Shown: positions 33,732 through 42,590, numbered from the stretch's first letter. The stretch is DNA of 64,000 bases from Acidobacteriota bacterium (GCA_013289855.1 JABCZD010000012.1:1-64000), one strand, 5' to 3'. Program-made: numbers and translations. The notes: a model not told the origin generated them from the sequence alone.

Positions 33732-34349
33732 TTAGTAGTTCTCCGTAACGGCGGCGACCAGGCGGGTGGCGAAATCCTGGGCCAGGCGATCGAGGGCCGG
33801 ATCCGCCTCTTCAAAAAAGCTGGTGACGTCGGTGGAGATTTCATATTCGTTGCGAAACAGAAAATTGTCGGTGTGATAGAGGATTTTTCCCGTGATGCGA
33901 TCTTCCAGCGTGACCTCGCATTTCACGGTGACCAGCATGGTGGTGGCGCGGCTGGTGGTGGGGTTTGCGGTGGTGGTGCTGGAGTACAGCAGCGGGACAG
34001 CTTCGACGCTGATGACCTTGCCGCGTAGAACGGCGTCACCATTGGCGGGATCGGAAACGATATGATACGGCGTCTTGATGACAAATTCGTGAATGGTGGC
34101 GGCGGTGAGGCGCTGCTCGATGCGATAGCTGGTAGTTTTATTTTCGAGCGCGGGAACGGCAATGGTATGAATATTTTTCGGCAACGCGCTAGTGGTGCCC
34201 GCGACGTGGTAGCCGCAGCCCGAACCTGCGACGTTCAGCAGGACGAAACACGCGGCAAGCACGACGGCGGCAGGCGAGATTTTACGTCGATCGTCAATAT
34301 GATTTTTTTGTTTTCGCATGGCTCGAAAATCCATCCGCCGACCAATCAT
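33732..34349 (-). CDS. lptE: LPS-assembly protein LptE
   Basis: A 205-aa protein with an N-terminal hydrophobic segment ending AGSGCGYHVAG (Cys at 45); the lipobox is weak at -3 but the CGYH(V/L) start of the mature protein is typical of LptE. The core LPKNIHTIAVPALENKTTSYRIEQRLTAATIHEFV is family-characteristic. LptE plugs the LptD outer-membrane channel that inserts LPS. Its ATG overlaps the stop of the upstream Asd-like gene (ATGA, 34346-34349), and holA follows 16 nt after its end. Shorter starts at 34334 or 34319 would place the signal segment closer to the N-terminus. Confidence 0.88.
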   Translation of the reverse strand: MIGRRMDFRAMRKQKNHIDDRRKISPAAVVLAACFVLLNVAGSGCGYHVAGTTSALPKNIHTIAVPALENKTTSYRIEQRLTAATIHEFVIKTPYHIVSDPANGDAVLRGKVISVEAVPLLYSSTTTANPTTSRATTMLVTVKCEVTLEDRITGKILYHTDNFLFRNEYEISTDVTSFFEEADPALDRLAQDFATRLVAAVTENY

Positions 34350-35389
34350 GAAAGCATCTCCGCGAGTTTAACGGCGTTGGCGGCCGGCAAGCGAAAATTA
34401 TCGGCGGCGCCCCAAAACCACCAGGCGCCGGGAGGCGAAGTGTCCAGCTCCGGCACGGCGAGTTGCAGAATGCTTTCTCCAGCGACGCTGACATTGCTGG
34501 GGCGGGATTGTGCGACGTCGGCGAAAACAAAACCCGCATCCGAGCACGCGGCGACGATCTGCTCCGCGGAAGCGGTGCCAGCGGATTCGCCGAGCGGCGC
34601 GCAGGCGGAAAACGCCGAGCCATAAAACACCGGAGCGTGGAGCACTTGCAGTGCCGGAGCGCTTACCGTTTCGCCGAGACACAATTGCGTTTCCGCGCGG
34701 ACGCGTTCGCGCACCACGCGCAAATCCTGCGCGCTGGCCGGGCCGAAACGATCGACGAGATTGAAGGCTACCTGCGTGTCGTACACCGGACGTCCTACGC
34801 CTTGGAAGGAAAGCAACTGTCCAGTTTGCGTTTCCAGCTCCTCGATGCCCGGGCGGCCTGCTTCGGAAGCTGACTGGAAGCACACCACCGAGAGCGATTC
34901 GATGTGTAACTTGAGCAACACGAGGCGCAGCGCGGCCGCAGCGGTGGCCGGCGCCGAAGGAATGGCGTATGCCGGACTCCCCTTCTTGAACTCCCTGCCA
35001 CGCAAGCGATCGAGCTTGGGAAACCATGCGGTCGCCGCGTCATCCTGCGCGAGAGCTCCGGAAAGGTCGATAACGGTCGCGCCCTGCTGGCGAGCAGCGG
35101 CAGCGTTTGCGCGCGTGAATTCGGCGGAGCCGGTGAAGAAAACGGTTTCCGCGCGATCGAAGCTGCCTTCTTCCACGGGACGGATAATGGCAGGCTCACC
35201 GGCCGCGGCGGTGAGCAGGCCCGCGGCGAACGGTTCGTCAACGAGGCGAATGTTCGCACCCGCGAAACGGCTTTCTTCGAGCAGCGCGCGCACTTCCGCG
35301 CCGAGCAACGAAGACGCGCCGGCGATCACGATGCGCTTAGCGTCTCTGCGGCCCGCGGGATTGAGCGCGGATGATGGCGTACTAGGCAT
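34346..35389 (-). CDS. Asd-like protein lacking the catalytic Cys (Usg-type)
   Basis: A 347-aa homologue of aspartate-semialdehyde dehydrogenase: Rossmann start RIVIAGASSLLGAEVRALLEE (about residues 19-39), VFFTGSAEF, and dimerisation domain with VVCFQSASEAGRPGIEEL and APVFYGSAFSA. The active-site segment that should read NPNC(S/T)T is YAIPSAPATAAAAL (about residue 145), with Ala in place of the nucleophilic Cys, and the His expected after PVFYG is Ser. It is therefore unlikely to be an active dehydrogenase, resembling the Usg proteins. It sits 3 nt after pssA and overlaps lptE, in the middle of a membrane-biogenesis operon; the role is unknown. Confidence 0.82.
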   Translation of the reverse strand: MPSTPSSALNPAGRRDAKRIVIAGASSLLGAEVRALLEESRFAGANIRLVDEPFAAGLLTAAAGEPAIIRPVEEGSFDRAETVFFTGSAEFTRANAAAARQQGATVIDLSGALAQDDAATAWFPKLDRLRGREFKKGSPAYAIPSAPATAAAALRLVLLKLHIESLSVVCFQSASEAGRPGIEELETQTGQLLSFQGVGRPVYDTQVAFNLVDRFGPASAQDLRVVRERVRAETQLCLGETVSAPALQVLHAPVFYGSAFSACAPLGESAGTASAEQIVAACSDAGFVFADVAQSRPSNVSVAGESILQLAVPELDTSPPGAWWFWGAADNFRLPAANAVKLAEMLS

Positions 35390-35392
35390 CGC

Positions 35393-36220
35393 TCAGGCAG
35401 TCCGCGTCGACATATGGTGGCGAATGTAGCGAACCAGATGCAAGGCCACGCCAATCGCGGCATAAGAACACGCGAAGGTCATCAAGAAATATTCGGAATA
35501 CTGCCACGCGATGCCGAAAATAATTAAAACCACGATGATGCCCAACGACGGCTGCTTCCGGGACCACGGCAGATCCTTGAAGCTGTAATAACGGATGGTG
35601 CTGGTCATCAGCGCGCCCAATGCCACGGCGAGGGACAGCCACACGATGGCCCAGCGCCAATCGTGCAAGGGATACTTGAAACGGTGAATGAGCGCAGCAA
35701 TCACCCCGGCGGCTGCTGGCGTGGGCATGCCCACGAAGTATTTCGAGCCGCCCGGCGCCATGCCCTGCACGTTGAAGCGCGCCAGCCGCCAAGCGCAGCA
35801 AACCAAAAAGATCAGGCACGCAATCCAGCCGAATTCCGCCAAGCGATGAAACTGACCGCTCTGAATTCCCGGCAAGCTGCGCACGCCCCAGGCGTAGGCC
35901 AGCACTGCTGGTGCAATGCCGAAGCTGACCACGTCCGCCAGCGAATCAAACTGCACGCCAAATTCCGTATTGGTTCCCGTCAGACGCGCGATGCGCCCGT
36001 CCATCGCGTCAAAAACAATGGCGATACCGATGGCTTTCGCCGCGTGATCGAAATCGTCGCTGCCCCCAACCAAAGCAGCCACCACCGCGTAATAGCCGCA
36101 TAGTAGATTAGCCGCGGTGAGCATACTGGGCAGCAGAAAAATTCCGCGGCGCATGCGCGGGTTCTTGATGATGCGGCGCTCCTTGAACGGAATTTCGTGC
36201 TGTTCGGCTTCAGGGATCAT
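35393..36220 (-). CDS. pssA: CDP-diacylglycerol-serine O-phosphatidyltransferase
   Basis: A 275-aa integral membrane protein with several helices and the CDP-alcohol phosphatidyltransferase signature DAMDGRIARLTGTNTEFGVQFDSLADVVSFG (about residues 70-100; DGxxAR...G...D...D). It makes phosphatidylserine from CDP-diacylglycerol and serine, and the product is decarboxylated by the enzyme encoded just upstream. Its ATG overlaps the psd stop (ATGA, 36217-36220). The psd-pssA order indicates one operon for phosphatidylethanolamine synthesis. Confidence 0.93.
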   Translation of the reverse strand: MIPEAEQHEIPFKERRIIKNPRMRRGIFLLPSMLTAANLLCGYYAVVAALVGGSDDFDHAAKAIGIAIVFDAMDGRIARLTGTNTEFGVQFDSLADVVSFGIAPAVLAYAWGVRSLPGIQSGQFHRLAEFGWIACLIFLVCCAWRLARFNVQGMAPGGSKYFVGMPTPAAAGVIAALIHRFKYPLHDWRWAIVWLSLAVALGALMTSTIRYYSFKDLPWSRKQPSLGIIVVLIIFGIAWQYSEYFLMTFACSYAAIGVALHLVRYIRHHMSTRTA

Positions 36221-36909
36221 GGCTTGGGCTGGCCCGCCGAAATTAGATTTGCGTCCGAAACGGAAGCGCTTGGACTGGACGATAGTCCCATTGATTTGAC
36301 CGGCAGGAAAGCGAGAATGCTGGAGCCGCCCGCCACATGGTCACCCAGTTTGACGACGACGTTGGCGGATGCGGGCAGCCACACGTCGGCGCGGGAACCG
36401 AAGCGCACCAAACCGATGCGTTCGCCGCGGGCAACGACGTCGCCGACTTTCTTCCAGGCCACCACGCGGCGCGCGACGTACCCGGCAATCTGCTTGAAGA
36501 CGATTTCGCCGTGCTCGGTGGCCAGCGTGAAAATGTTCTGTTCGTTTTGCGCGGACGCGTCGGCGCGCATGGCGGCGAGAAATTTTCCGGGTTGGTAGTC
36601 GAGCCTGGTAATGGCGCCGGCGGCGGGCGTGCGGTTAACGTGCACGTTCCAGACGGCGAGAAAGATGCTGATGCGCTTGCCGGGAATCCCTGCGCGCGGT
36701 TCGTCTGTGATGACCACGACGCGGCCATCGGCAGGGGAGACGATGGCGCCAGGGTCCCTCGGGATGGCGCGCTCGGGATTGCGGAAAAATGAGAAGCAGA
36801 ACAGGCCAAAGAACGCCAGCACTGCCGCGACGACCACCCAGTGCAGGAAAAAGAAAATCACACCCAGCAGCAACGGTGGAATGCCGAAGTAATAGCCTTC
36901 TTTAACCAT
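36217..36909 (-). CDS. psd: Phosphatidylserine decarboxylase (short, archaeal-type)
   Basis: A 230-aa proenzyme with two N-terminal membrane helices (about residues 8-45), the conserved FRNPERAIPRDPGAIVSPADGRVV, WNVHVNRTP, and the C-terminal self-cleavage motif in HVAGGSSILAF (GSS), where the internal Ser becomes the pyruvoyl group. The C-terminal 25 residues are Ser/Pro-rich and extend beyond the usual end. First gene of the psd-pssA-Asd-like-lptE-holA operon. Product: phosphatidylethanolamine at the inner membrane. Confidence 0.92.
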   Translation of the reverse strand: MVKEGYYFGIPPLLLGVIFFFLHWVVVAAVLAFFGLFCFSFFRNPERAIPRDPGAIVSPADGRVVVITDEPRAGIPGKRISIFLAVWNVHVNRTPAAGAITRLDYQPGKFLAAMRADASAQNEQNIFTLATEHGEIVFKQIAGYVARRVVAWKKVGDVVARGERIGLVRFGSRADVWLPASANVVVKLGDHVAGGSSILAFLPVKSMGLSSSPSASVSDANLISAGQPKP

Positions 36910-37049
36910 GCTTTAGAGAAGATACCACAGGGCGTGAAGTTGCCGCGAAGCTAGCGCGGCTAGCCAAAAGATTGTCGCGAGGCGCATGGCTCCGCGAAAG
37001 CACACAAACAGCTTCACACTAAAGGCGCTTCAGGAATCGCTGTGGAACT

Positions 37050-37292
37050 CTATTGCGAATGCGGCGTACTTTGGCGGCGGATACGCGACGCCAACTGCTC
37101 CATTTCGTCTTTCACGTGCAGTTTTAACTTTTTAAGCTTGATTTCTTCGAGGAGGTCTTCGGAACTGAGGAACTGCGAGGTAGCAATTTTGTGGAGTTCT
37201 GCTTCGTACTTTCCGTGCTGTGCGGCGAGGTGCTGGTAGGTGGCGTCCGACTCGAGCAGTAGGTCCCGAGGGTTGCGCGCGATACTGGCCAT
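37050..37292 (-). CDS. DUF465/YdcH-family protein
   Basis: An 80-aa helical protein: LLLESDATYQHLAAQHGKYEAELHKI followed by LLEEIKLKKLKLHVKDEMEQL, the two-helix pattern of the DUF465 (YdcH) family, with the signature LKKxKLxxKDE. ATG 37292 follows AAGGAGGAGG. Such proteins are small coiled-coil hairpins of unknown function that are common across bacteria. It stands alone between psd and rimI. Confidence 0.88.
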   Translation of the reverse strand: MASIARNPRDLLLESDATYQHLAAQHGKYEAELHKIATSQFLSSEDLLEEIKLKKLKLHVKDEMEQLASRIRRQSTPHSQ

Positions 37293-37401
37293 GCGGTCCT
37301 CCTCCTTTATTGGGGAATGTGAGATTTGATTAATGCCGTGTTACGGCTCCATAGTCCGCACGATAGCACTGGGAATAGCGGCGTCAAGTAGGAAGTTGGT
37401 T

Positions 37402-37860
37402 CTAGGACTTGGGCGCTGTGAGTAACTTTTCCATTAGTACGGCCGACTCGGTGGGGTACTGGTAGTAATTGGGCCGGGTGCCGGTGATGACAAAGGCGTG
37501 TTTTTCGTACAGTGCGATTGCCGGGACGTTGGAGGCGCGGACTTCCAGGTAGACGCGGCGCACGCCGGCGAGCGTGAAATTTTCCAGCGCGAATGCGAGC
37601 AATTCCGCGGCAATGCCCGAGCGGCGAAGTTGCGAGGCGACTGCGAGGTTTAGGATTTCGGCTTCGGTGGTGATGGTGCGCGAGATGATGAAACCGGCGA
37701 GCGAACCGTCTGGCGCAACGGCTACCCAGCCGGCATAACCGCCAGATTCCCGCAGCTGCGCGTAGCTCGCCTCGGACCATTGCGCGGCTTGGGGCGACGC
37801 AGCCGCGAGCTGCGCCACGGCGGTAGCGTCGGGTGGCGCGAAGGGGCGGAGGGTGGGCAT
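37402..37860 (-). CDS. rimI: RimI-type GNAT N-acetyltransferase
   Basis: A 152-aa GNAT enzyme: LRPFAPPDATAVAQL start, GFIISRTITTEAEILNLAVASQLRRSGIAAELL (about residues 55-87; acetyl-CoA site of the form RRxGIA), VYLEVRASNVPAIALYEKHAFVITGTRPNYY, typical of acetyltransferases for the N-terminal Ala of ribosomal protein S18. The site lies downstream of tsaB, an arrangement seen in many bacteria. ATG 37860 gives the usual length; ATG 37878 is possible. Confidence 0.9.
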   Translation of the reverse strand: MPTLRPFAPPDATAVAQLAAASPQAAQWSEASYAQLRESGGYAGWVAVAPDGSLAGFIISRTITTEAEILNLAVASQLRRSGIAAELLAFALENFTLAGVRRVYLEVRASNVPAIALYEKHAFVITGTRPNYYQYPTESAVLMEKLLTAPKS

Positions 37861-37959
37861 TAAACGAATGTTACCCATGCGGCGAAAGCTGCGCATGTTT
37901 TTTTTCGGGTTGGCTCGGCCAGTCGCAGCTGAGCGCCTCTTCTGAGACGAACGACCGCG

Positions 37960-38691
37960 CTAAACGACAGGTCTGCTGTAACCCTTCCACTTTACTTCGG
38001 CGTCCGGACGGCGGATGTAGTTGGCGTCCAAGCTGAGGGCGTCGGTCAGCCGGTTCTGCGCCGCCAATTGCGCCGCGATCTTTGCAATGGCCGGTGCCAC
38101 CAGTCGTGGCACTTGTTCAAGCACCTCGCCTCTGGCAGCGCGTTCCTGCCACCCGGGATCGCCGGCAAGCGACGCAGGGTCGGGTGAAACCCACGCTATC
38201 GACTGGCCCCCTGCGACCTCGCCTGCCCAGCCAATCAATTCGCCAGGGGTCACCACCCGGGCGTCTCCGATCGCCTGATGCGAGGACCCGATGCGCTGGT
38301 ACAGCGCTCCATACAGCTGTTGACGCTGCGCGTCGCAGTAAGCCGCCACAAATTCTGGCTGTCCTAACCCTGACGATCCAATTGCTTGAACCGCGAAAGC
38401 CCCTAGCCTTGAAACCGCCGCGATGGGCTTACCAAAGACTTCGTTCCAGGCCTTTACGGTCGTTAAGGCGATGCGAATGCCGGTAAATGAACCTGGGCCC
38501 GCGGCAGCCGCATATATCCCCACGTCGGCGATGCGGCGGCTCGCTGCGTTGAGGACACGATCAATCGCAGGCAGCAGCCACGTGGAGTAGTCTTCGCCGC
38601 CGTCGTGCTGCGCAGCGGATAAGACGACTTGTTCTTCCACCAGCGCCACGCTGCCGTGAGCGTCACACGTATCTATAGCCAGAATAAGCAC
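37960..38691 (-). CDS. tsaB: tRNA t6A37 threonylcarbamoyltransferase subunit TsaB
   Basis: A 243-aa ASKHA-fold protein: LILAIDTCDAHGSVAL at the N-terminus and AAAAGPGSFTGIRIALTTVKAW (about residues 62-83), the diagnostic TsaB motif. It partners TsaD and TsaE in making threonylcarbamoyladenosine in tRNAs reading ANN codons. The start codon is GTG at 38691. The C-terminal half is the usual poorly conserved region. It precedes rimI, and tsaD is in the same window at 42591-43829. Confidence 0.92.
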   Translation of the reverse strand: MLILAIDTCDAHGSVALVEEQVVLSAAQHDGGEDYSTWLLPAIDRVLNAASRRIADVGIYAAAAGPGSFTGIRIALTTVKAWNEVFGKPIAAVSRLGAFAVQAIGSSGLGQPEFVAAYCDAQRQQLYGALYQRIGSSHQAIGDARVVTPGELIGWAGEVAGGQSIAWVSPDPASLAGDPGWQERAARGEVLEQVPRLVAPAIAKIAAQLAAQNRLTDALSLDANYIRRPDAEVKWKGYSRPVV

Positions 38692-38870
38692 ATCCCGAGT
38701 TTACACGAGCTGAGGGAAAACTCCGGACGCGCAAGAATACCGAGGCGAGTTTCGGCACGCGCTGGGCGAAAATTTCAAAGTTTTCGAAGGGATTCACAAT
38801 CCCGCTATGCAATTGCGTTGCCAAATTGGTACCTAAATTTTGCTAAGCCCCTGATTCCAGAGGATATATC

Positions 38871-38899
38871 TTGACTCTTCGAACACAAACTCCTACACT
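38871..38899 (+). promoter_or_regulatory. Promoter of carD-type gene
   Basis: TTGACT (38871-38876), 17-nt spacer, TACACT (38894-38899), about 33 nt before ATG 38932; a CCAGGGGG lies between. Confidence 0.65.
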
Positions 38900-38931
38900 G
38901 TTTCCAGTACCTCCAGGGGGCAACCGAAGCT

Positions 38932-39453
38932 ATGGACTACAAGATCGGCGATAAAGTTGTGTATCCCAATCATGGCGTTGGAATTGTAGAGCAAATCAGC
39001 TACGGCATCTTGAACGGCAGAACCGAACGGTACTTCATGATTCGCATTGTTTCCAGTGGGTTGCGCGTAATGGTTCCACAGACAAACGCGATTTCCGTCG
39101 GGCTGCGTTCCGTGATTCGTTCCGTGGAATCCGGCAAAGTCCTCGGCTTTCTCGAAAAGGGCAAGCTGAATTCGCATCACGATTGGAAGCATCGCTTCAA
39201 AGAGAACTCTGAGCGCATGCGCACCGGAGCACTCCTCGAAGTAGCCGTAGTCCTCAAGAGCCTCGTTTCCCTCAGCACCAGCAAACCCCTCTCTTTCCGC
39301 GAGAAAAAAATGCTGGAGCGCGCCAAGTATCTCCTGGTCAGTGAAATGGCCACCGCCCGCAACACCTCCGCGGAAAACGCCGAAGCCACGGTAGTCAAGT
39401 CGCTCGCCAAGGCCAAGCTGCAATTCCCGGTAATGACCGAAAAATTCGAGTAG
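38932..39453 (+). CDS. carD: CarD-family transcription regulator
   Basis: A 173-aa protein: N-terminal RNA-polymerase-interacting domain (MDYKIGDKVVYPNHGVGIVEQIS, YFMIRIVSSGLRVMVP) and helical C-terminal DNA-binding domain (WKHRFKENSERMRTGALLEVAVVLKSLVSLSTSKPLSFREKKMLERAKYLL). CarD binds RNA polymerase beta and stabilises open promoter complexes, especially at rRNA promoters. It has its own promoter and a strong terminator, so it is monocistronic. Divergent from tsaB. Confidence 0.95.
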   Translation: MDYKIGDKVVYPNHGVGIVEQISYGILNGRTERYFMIRIVSSGLRVMVPQTNAISVGLRSVIRSVESGKVLGFLEKGKLNSHHDWKHRFKENSERMRTGALLEVAVVLKSLVSLSTSKPLSFREKKMLERAKYLLVSEMATARNTSAENAEATVVKSLAKAKLQFPVMTEKFE

Positions 39454-39466
39454 ATTTCGTCTCCGA

Positions 39467-39494
39467 CGACGGGCACGGCATGCCGTGCCCGTCG
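39467..39494. repeat. 28-bp perfect palindrome
   Basis: Arms of 14 nt with no spacer around GGCATGCC (axis 39480/39481). The central 20 nt equal the palindrome at 24690-24709, showing a dispersed element inserted between the carD stop and its terminator. Confidence 0.8.
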
Positions 39495-39512
39495 ATCCGG
39501 CGGCAAACTTCA

Positions 39513-39544
39513 AAGGCGGGCAACCAAAGTTGCCCGCCTTTTTT
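39513..39544. terminator. Bidirectional terminator after carD
   Basis: Perfect 12-nt arms AAGGCGGGCAAC (39513-39524) and GTTGCCCGCCTT (39529-39540), loop CAAA, then TTTT. With A-rich flank on the other side it can also serve the convergent gene at 39565. Confidence 0.9.
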
Positions 39545-39564
39545 GTGCCCTTTTGGCGACTCAA

Positions 39565-39921
39565 TCAAGGAGACGAATAAGGATCCGTGCTGAGGACACG
39601 CCCGCCCTCGTCAAATCGGATAACGTAGTAAGAGGGAACGTATGGAGCAACCGTCACGGCGTATAGGTACTCGCTGGCACAACCCTTCATCTCAGACTGC
39701 GGAATCGGCCCAAAAAACTCCCCACACTTTTCAATCTTCTTGGGCTTACCCATTAATCGGACCACATCTCGCTGCGTGGCACCCACGGTAATTTTATCGA
39801 AGCCTCTCGCAAGACCGTTATCCCGCCAATACGCATAACCTATGAAGAGGACTGGAAGCAGCGCGCCCATCATAAGGACTACCGCAATAGGTCGCTCGAT
39901 GTCTTCATTCGGCGTTCGCAT
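39565..39921 (-). CDS. Membrane-anchored SmpA/BamE-like protein
   Basis: A 118-aa protein with an N-terminal transmembrane segment (about residues 11-31, PIAVVLMMGALLPVLFIGYAYW), then ARGFDKITVGATQRDVVRLMGKPKKIEKCG, the helix-turn-helix-like entry of SmpA/OmlA (BamE-type) domains, and a beta-strand C-terminus (YVIRFDEGGRVL). Two Cys (about residues 66 and 80) could form a disulphide. It is not a lipoprotein, so it is probably not BamE itself. No operon partner: pxpA lies further along the opposite side of the repeat. Confidence 0.65.
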   Translation of the reverse strand: MRTPNEDIERPIAVVLMMGALLPVLFIGYAYWRDNGLARGFDKITVGATQRDVVRLMGKPKKIEKCGEFFGPIPQSEMKGCASEYLYAVTVAPYVPSYYVIRFDEGGRVLSTDPYSSP

Positions 39922-40000
39922 TCGTGTACTCAGATCGTTTCACCAGCTCCTCATTTTTTCTCTGTCGACCAGTGCCATTCGCCTGGCAAGGGCTATGCCA

Positions 40001-40780
40001 TCATCCTGCACCGGCAAGCGCATGCAGCAAAATCGCGGCTTTGCGCAACGTACCCGCCACAGCTGCGGCAATTTTCGGCGCGTCTGGTGTGTCTCCATGA
40101 ATACAGATGGTGTCCGCCTGGACATGTACCTTGGTGCTGTTCCAAGCAATCACCGCATTGCCTTGGACGATGCTCAGCGCCTGCCGGCCAGCCTCGTCAG
40201 GAATGCTGATCAACGCATCGGGAAATTTTCGTGAGCGCAGGCTGCCATCAGCTTCGTAACGACGATCGGCGAAGGCCTCGGCAGCGACCGCGAAACCCGC
40301 TTCGCGAAAAACTTCGAGCATCGACGAACCCGTCAGCCCGACCATGACCACTTCCCTGCTCCAGTGCGCCACACCTTCCGCAATCGCCGCCGCCAACGTC
40401 TGATCGCGCGCTGCCTGATTGTAGAGTGCCCCGTGCGGCTTCACGTGCGTCAGCCGCGCACCACAACCTGCCGCAATCTGCGACAACGCACTTACTTGCT
40501 CGAACACCGACTTTGCCACCTCTTCCGCCGACAATTGCAACTCAACCCGTCCAAAATTGGCGCGGTCGGCATAACCAGGATGCGCCCCAATCGCAACCTT
40601 ATAACGCATCGCCTGCTCGATCGTGGCTCGCATGGTGTGTTCATCGCCCGCGTGTCCGCCGCAGGCAATGTTCACCGAAGTGACCGACTGCATGAGCGCT
40701 TCCTGCGTTCCGTCGGCGACCGCCTCCGGAAACTCGCCCATGTCGCAATTCAAATCGACCTGCAAAGGCGAACGCTTCAT
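40001..40780 (-). CDS. pxpA: 5-oxoprolinase subunit A (LamB/YcsF family)
   Basis: A 259-aa protein starting MKRSPLQVDLNCDMGE, with SVNIACGGHAGDEHTMRATI and IGAHPGYADRANFGR, the canonical LamB/YcsF motifs of PxpA. Together with PxpB and PxpC it cleaves 5-oxoproline (pyroglutamate) to glutamate with ATP, clearing a damage product of glutamine. ATG 40780 overlaps the pxpC stop (ATGA, 40777-40780). The frame is open upstream but that part lies within pxpC. Confidence 0.94.
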   Translation of the reverse strand: MKRSPLQVDLNCDMGEFPEAVADGTQEALMQSVTSVNIACGGHAGDEHTMRATIEQAMRYKVAIGAHPGYADRANFGRVELQLSAEEVAKSVFEQVSALSQIAAGCGARLTHVKPHGALYNQAARDQTLAAAIAEGVAHWSREVVMVGLTGSSMLEVFREAGFAVAAEAFADRRYEADGSLRSRKFPDALISIPDEAGRQALSIVQGNAVIAWNSTKVHVQADTICIHGDTPDAPKIAAAVAGTLRKAAILLHALAGAG

Positions 40781-41712
40781 GCGAAGAGCAACTCCTCCGA
40801 AGCTAGCACCTCTTCTTGTTCTCGAAACAGCGCTCGCGCGGTTTCCCATGTCACCATCTCAAACCGAATCTCATCCCGCGGCCGCAACTGTCCCAAGCTA
40901 TGAAAATCCGCGGAAGTCACGTTGGCAATCTTGGGATAACCGCCGGTAGTTTGCTGCTCCACGAAAAGAATAATCGGCATCCCCGACTCCGGCACCTGCA
41001 CCGCCCCGAGCGCCACACCCTCGGAAATCATTTCCCCGCCCGCAGGCGCCGGGATCGCCGGACCCGCCAGTCGCAGCCCCATGCGATTCGCATCCTCCGT
41101 AACGTGATAAGCGCCTGACGCGAACAAGCCCTGCGCAGCCTCCCCAAACCTATCCCACTGCGGCCCAGGCGTGACGCGCAAAACCCTTGCAGGCACCAGC
41201 AACTGTCTCGCACGCGCAGATAATTTTGCAAAATCAGACCTTCGCCCGAGGTTGCCAATCTTCAGCACATCACCTTTCCGCAACGCCCGCCCCGCAAACC
41301 CTCCAAGCCCACTCAGGACATGCGTCGACGTGCTCCCCAAAAATGGCGGCACCGCGATTCCCCCGCGCACACACAAGTAACATCGTGCCCCGGCTCGTGT
41401 TGCTCCTACCCGCAAAGTCTGTCCCGGACGCACGGCCACCGGAGTCCACAGCTCCACGCTAACGCCATCGAGCGTTGCCGTAAAATCGCACCCCGCCAAA
41501 ACCACCGTATCGCCATCCGGAAACTCGAACGTCCCGCCGACCAACGTCATCTCTAGCGCTGCGGCTCGATCATGATTCCCGACCAACAAATTCCCCACAC
41601 GCAACGACACCGCATCCGCCGCGCCAGACGCCGAAACGCCCATCGCCCCAAATCCTTCGCGGCCCAAATCCTGCACCGTGGTAAACAATCCCGGCTCGAT
41701 CACCCGAATCAC
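40777..41712 (-). CDS. pxpC: 5-oxoprolinase subunit C
   Basis: A 311-aa protein: VIRVIEPGLFTTVQDLGREGFGAMGVSASGAAD at the N-terminus is the biotin-dependent carboxylase-like domain 2 signature, with RCYLCVRGGIAVPPFLGSTSTHV and the PVPESGMPIILFVEQQTTGGYPKIANV-type C-terminus. The start is GTG 41712, whose last two bases form part of the pxpB stop (GTGA at 41709-41712). Middle gene of pxpB-pxpC-pxpA. Confidence 0.93.
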   Translation of the reverse strand: MIRVIEPGLFTTVQDLGREGFGAMGVSASGAADAVSLRVGNLLVGNHDRAAALEMTLVGGTFEFPDGDTVVLAGCDFTATLDGVSVELWTPVAVRPGQTLRVGATRAGARCYLCVRGGIAVPPFLGSTSTHVLSGLGGFAGRALRKGDVLKIGNLGRRSDFAKLSARARQLLVPARVLRVTPGPQWDRFGEAAQGLFASGAYHVTEDANRMGLRLAGPAIPAPAGGEMISEGVALGAVQVPESGMPIILFVEQQTTGGYPKIANVTSADFHSLGQLRPRDEIRFEMVTWETARALFREQEEVLASEELLFA

Positions 41713-42485
41713 GCAGGCACTCCTTCCATCTCCGCAAACTGCCCCACAGAAATGCTCACGAATCGTACGTGATCCCCGATCGACAAAACGCTGCTCACCT
41801 CCGGCGCCGCGCGAAACATCTTCATCGGCGTTCGCCCAATCAAGCGCCACCCTCCCGGCGTTGCGAAGGGGTACACCCCGGTCTGCGTCCCCGCAATCCC
41901 CACACTCCCAGCCGGCACCACGCGACGTGGCACCGCCAACCGCGGCGTAGCAGGAATCCCCTGTAGCGCATTCGGCACCTGTAGCGCGGGGCGCTTGCCT
42001 CTGAGCCCCGCGTTTTTTTCCACATCGCGATCTTCCATCCGCCCCAAATACGCGAACCCCGGCACAAATCCCAGAAAATAAACTAAGTACTCCACACAGG
42101 AGTGCGCAGAAATCACCGAATCCGGCGTCAATCCATGCAGCGCGCAAACATCCTCTAAGTCCGGTCCAAAGTTCCCGCCATAACACACCGGAATCTCCAC
42201 CAACCGCGGCTTCTCAATCCTTACGTCTTCAAGACCAGCCAAGAATCCCCTCAGCATCGCTTCCAAATCGGCATGCGTACACGCCAACGCGTCAAATTTC
42301 ACCAAAACCGAACAATATCCAGGATGGACATTGCGCACGACGGGAATCGGTTTTCGTTCCAGCAACCGCAGAACTTTCAACACGCACTCATGCGCCCGCA
42401 CCGAAATCTCTTCACCAAAATAGACCATCAATGTCTGATCACTAGCAGGCAGGAACCGCACACCGTCCGCGGCGGACGTTATCAT
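41709..42485 (-). CDS. pxpB: 5-oxoprolinase subunit B (KipI-like)
   Basis: A 258-aa protein of the KipI/PxpB family: VRFLPASDQTLMVYFGEEIS start, PVCYGGNFGPDLEDVCALHGLTPDSVISAHSCVEYLVYFLGFVPGFAYLG (diagnostic block, about residues 100-150), and the end GGWRLIGRTPMKMF. First gene of the 5-oxoprolinase operon. ATG 42485 lacks a strong ribosome-binding site. The 105-nt gap to tsaD holds no other gene. Confidence 0.93.
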   Translation of the reverse strand: MITSAADGVRFLPASDQTLMVYFGEEISVRAHECVLKVLRLLERKPIPVVRNVHPGYCSVLVKFDALACTHADLEAMLRGFLAGLEDVRIEKPRLVEIPVCYGGNFGPDLEDVCALHGLTPDSVISAHSCVEYLVYFLGFVPGFAYLGRMEDRDVEKNAGLRGKRPALQVPNALQGIPATPRLAVPRRVVPAGSVGIAGTQTGVYPFATPGGWRLIGRTPMKMFRAAPEVSSVLSIGDHVRFVSISVGQFAEMEGVPA

Positions 42486-42590
42486 TCGCGAATCCCTCTA
42501 ACCGAACTCTTCTCTGCGCCCTCTGCGTTTAATCAGCGTTAACAAGAACGCCGGGCCAACGCTTTGTGGCTGAGACTTCCTCGGCCCACG

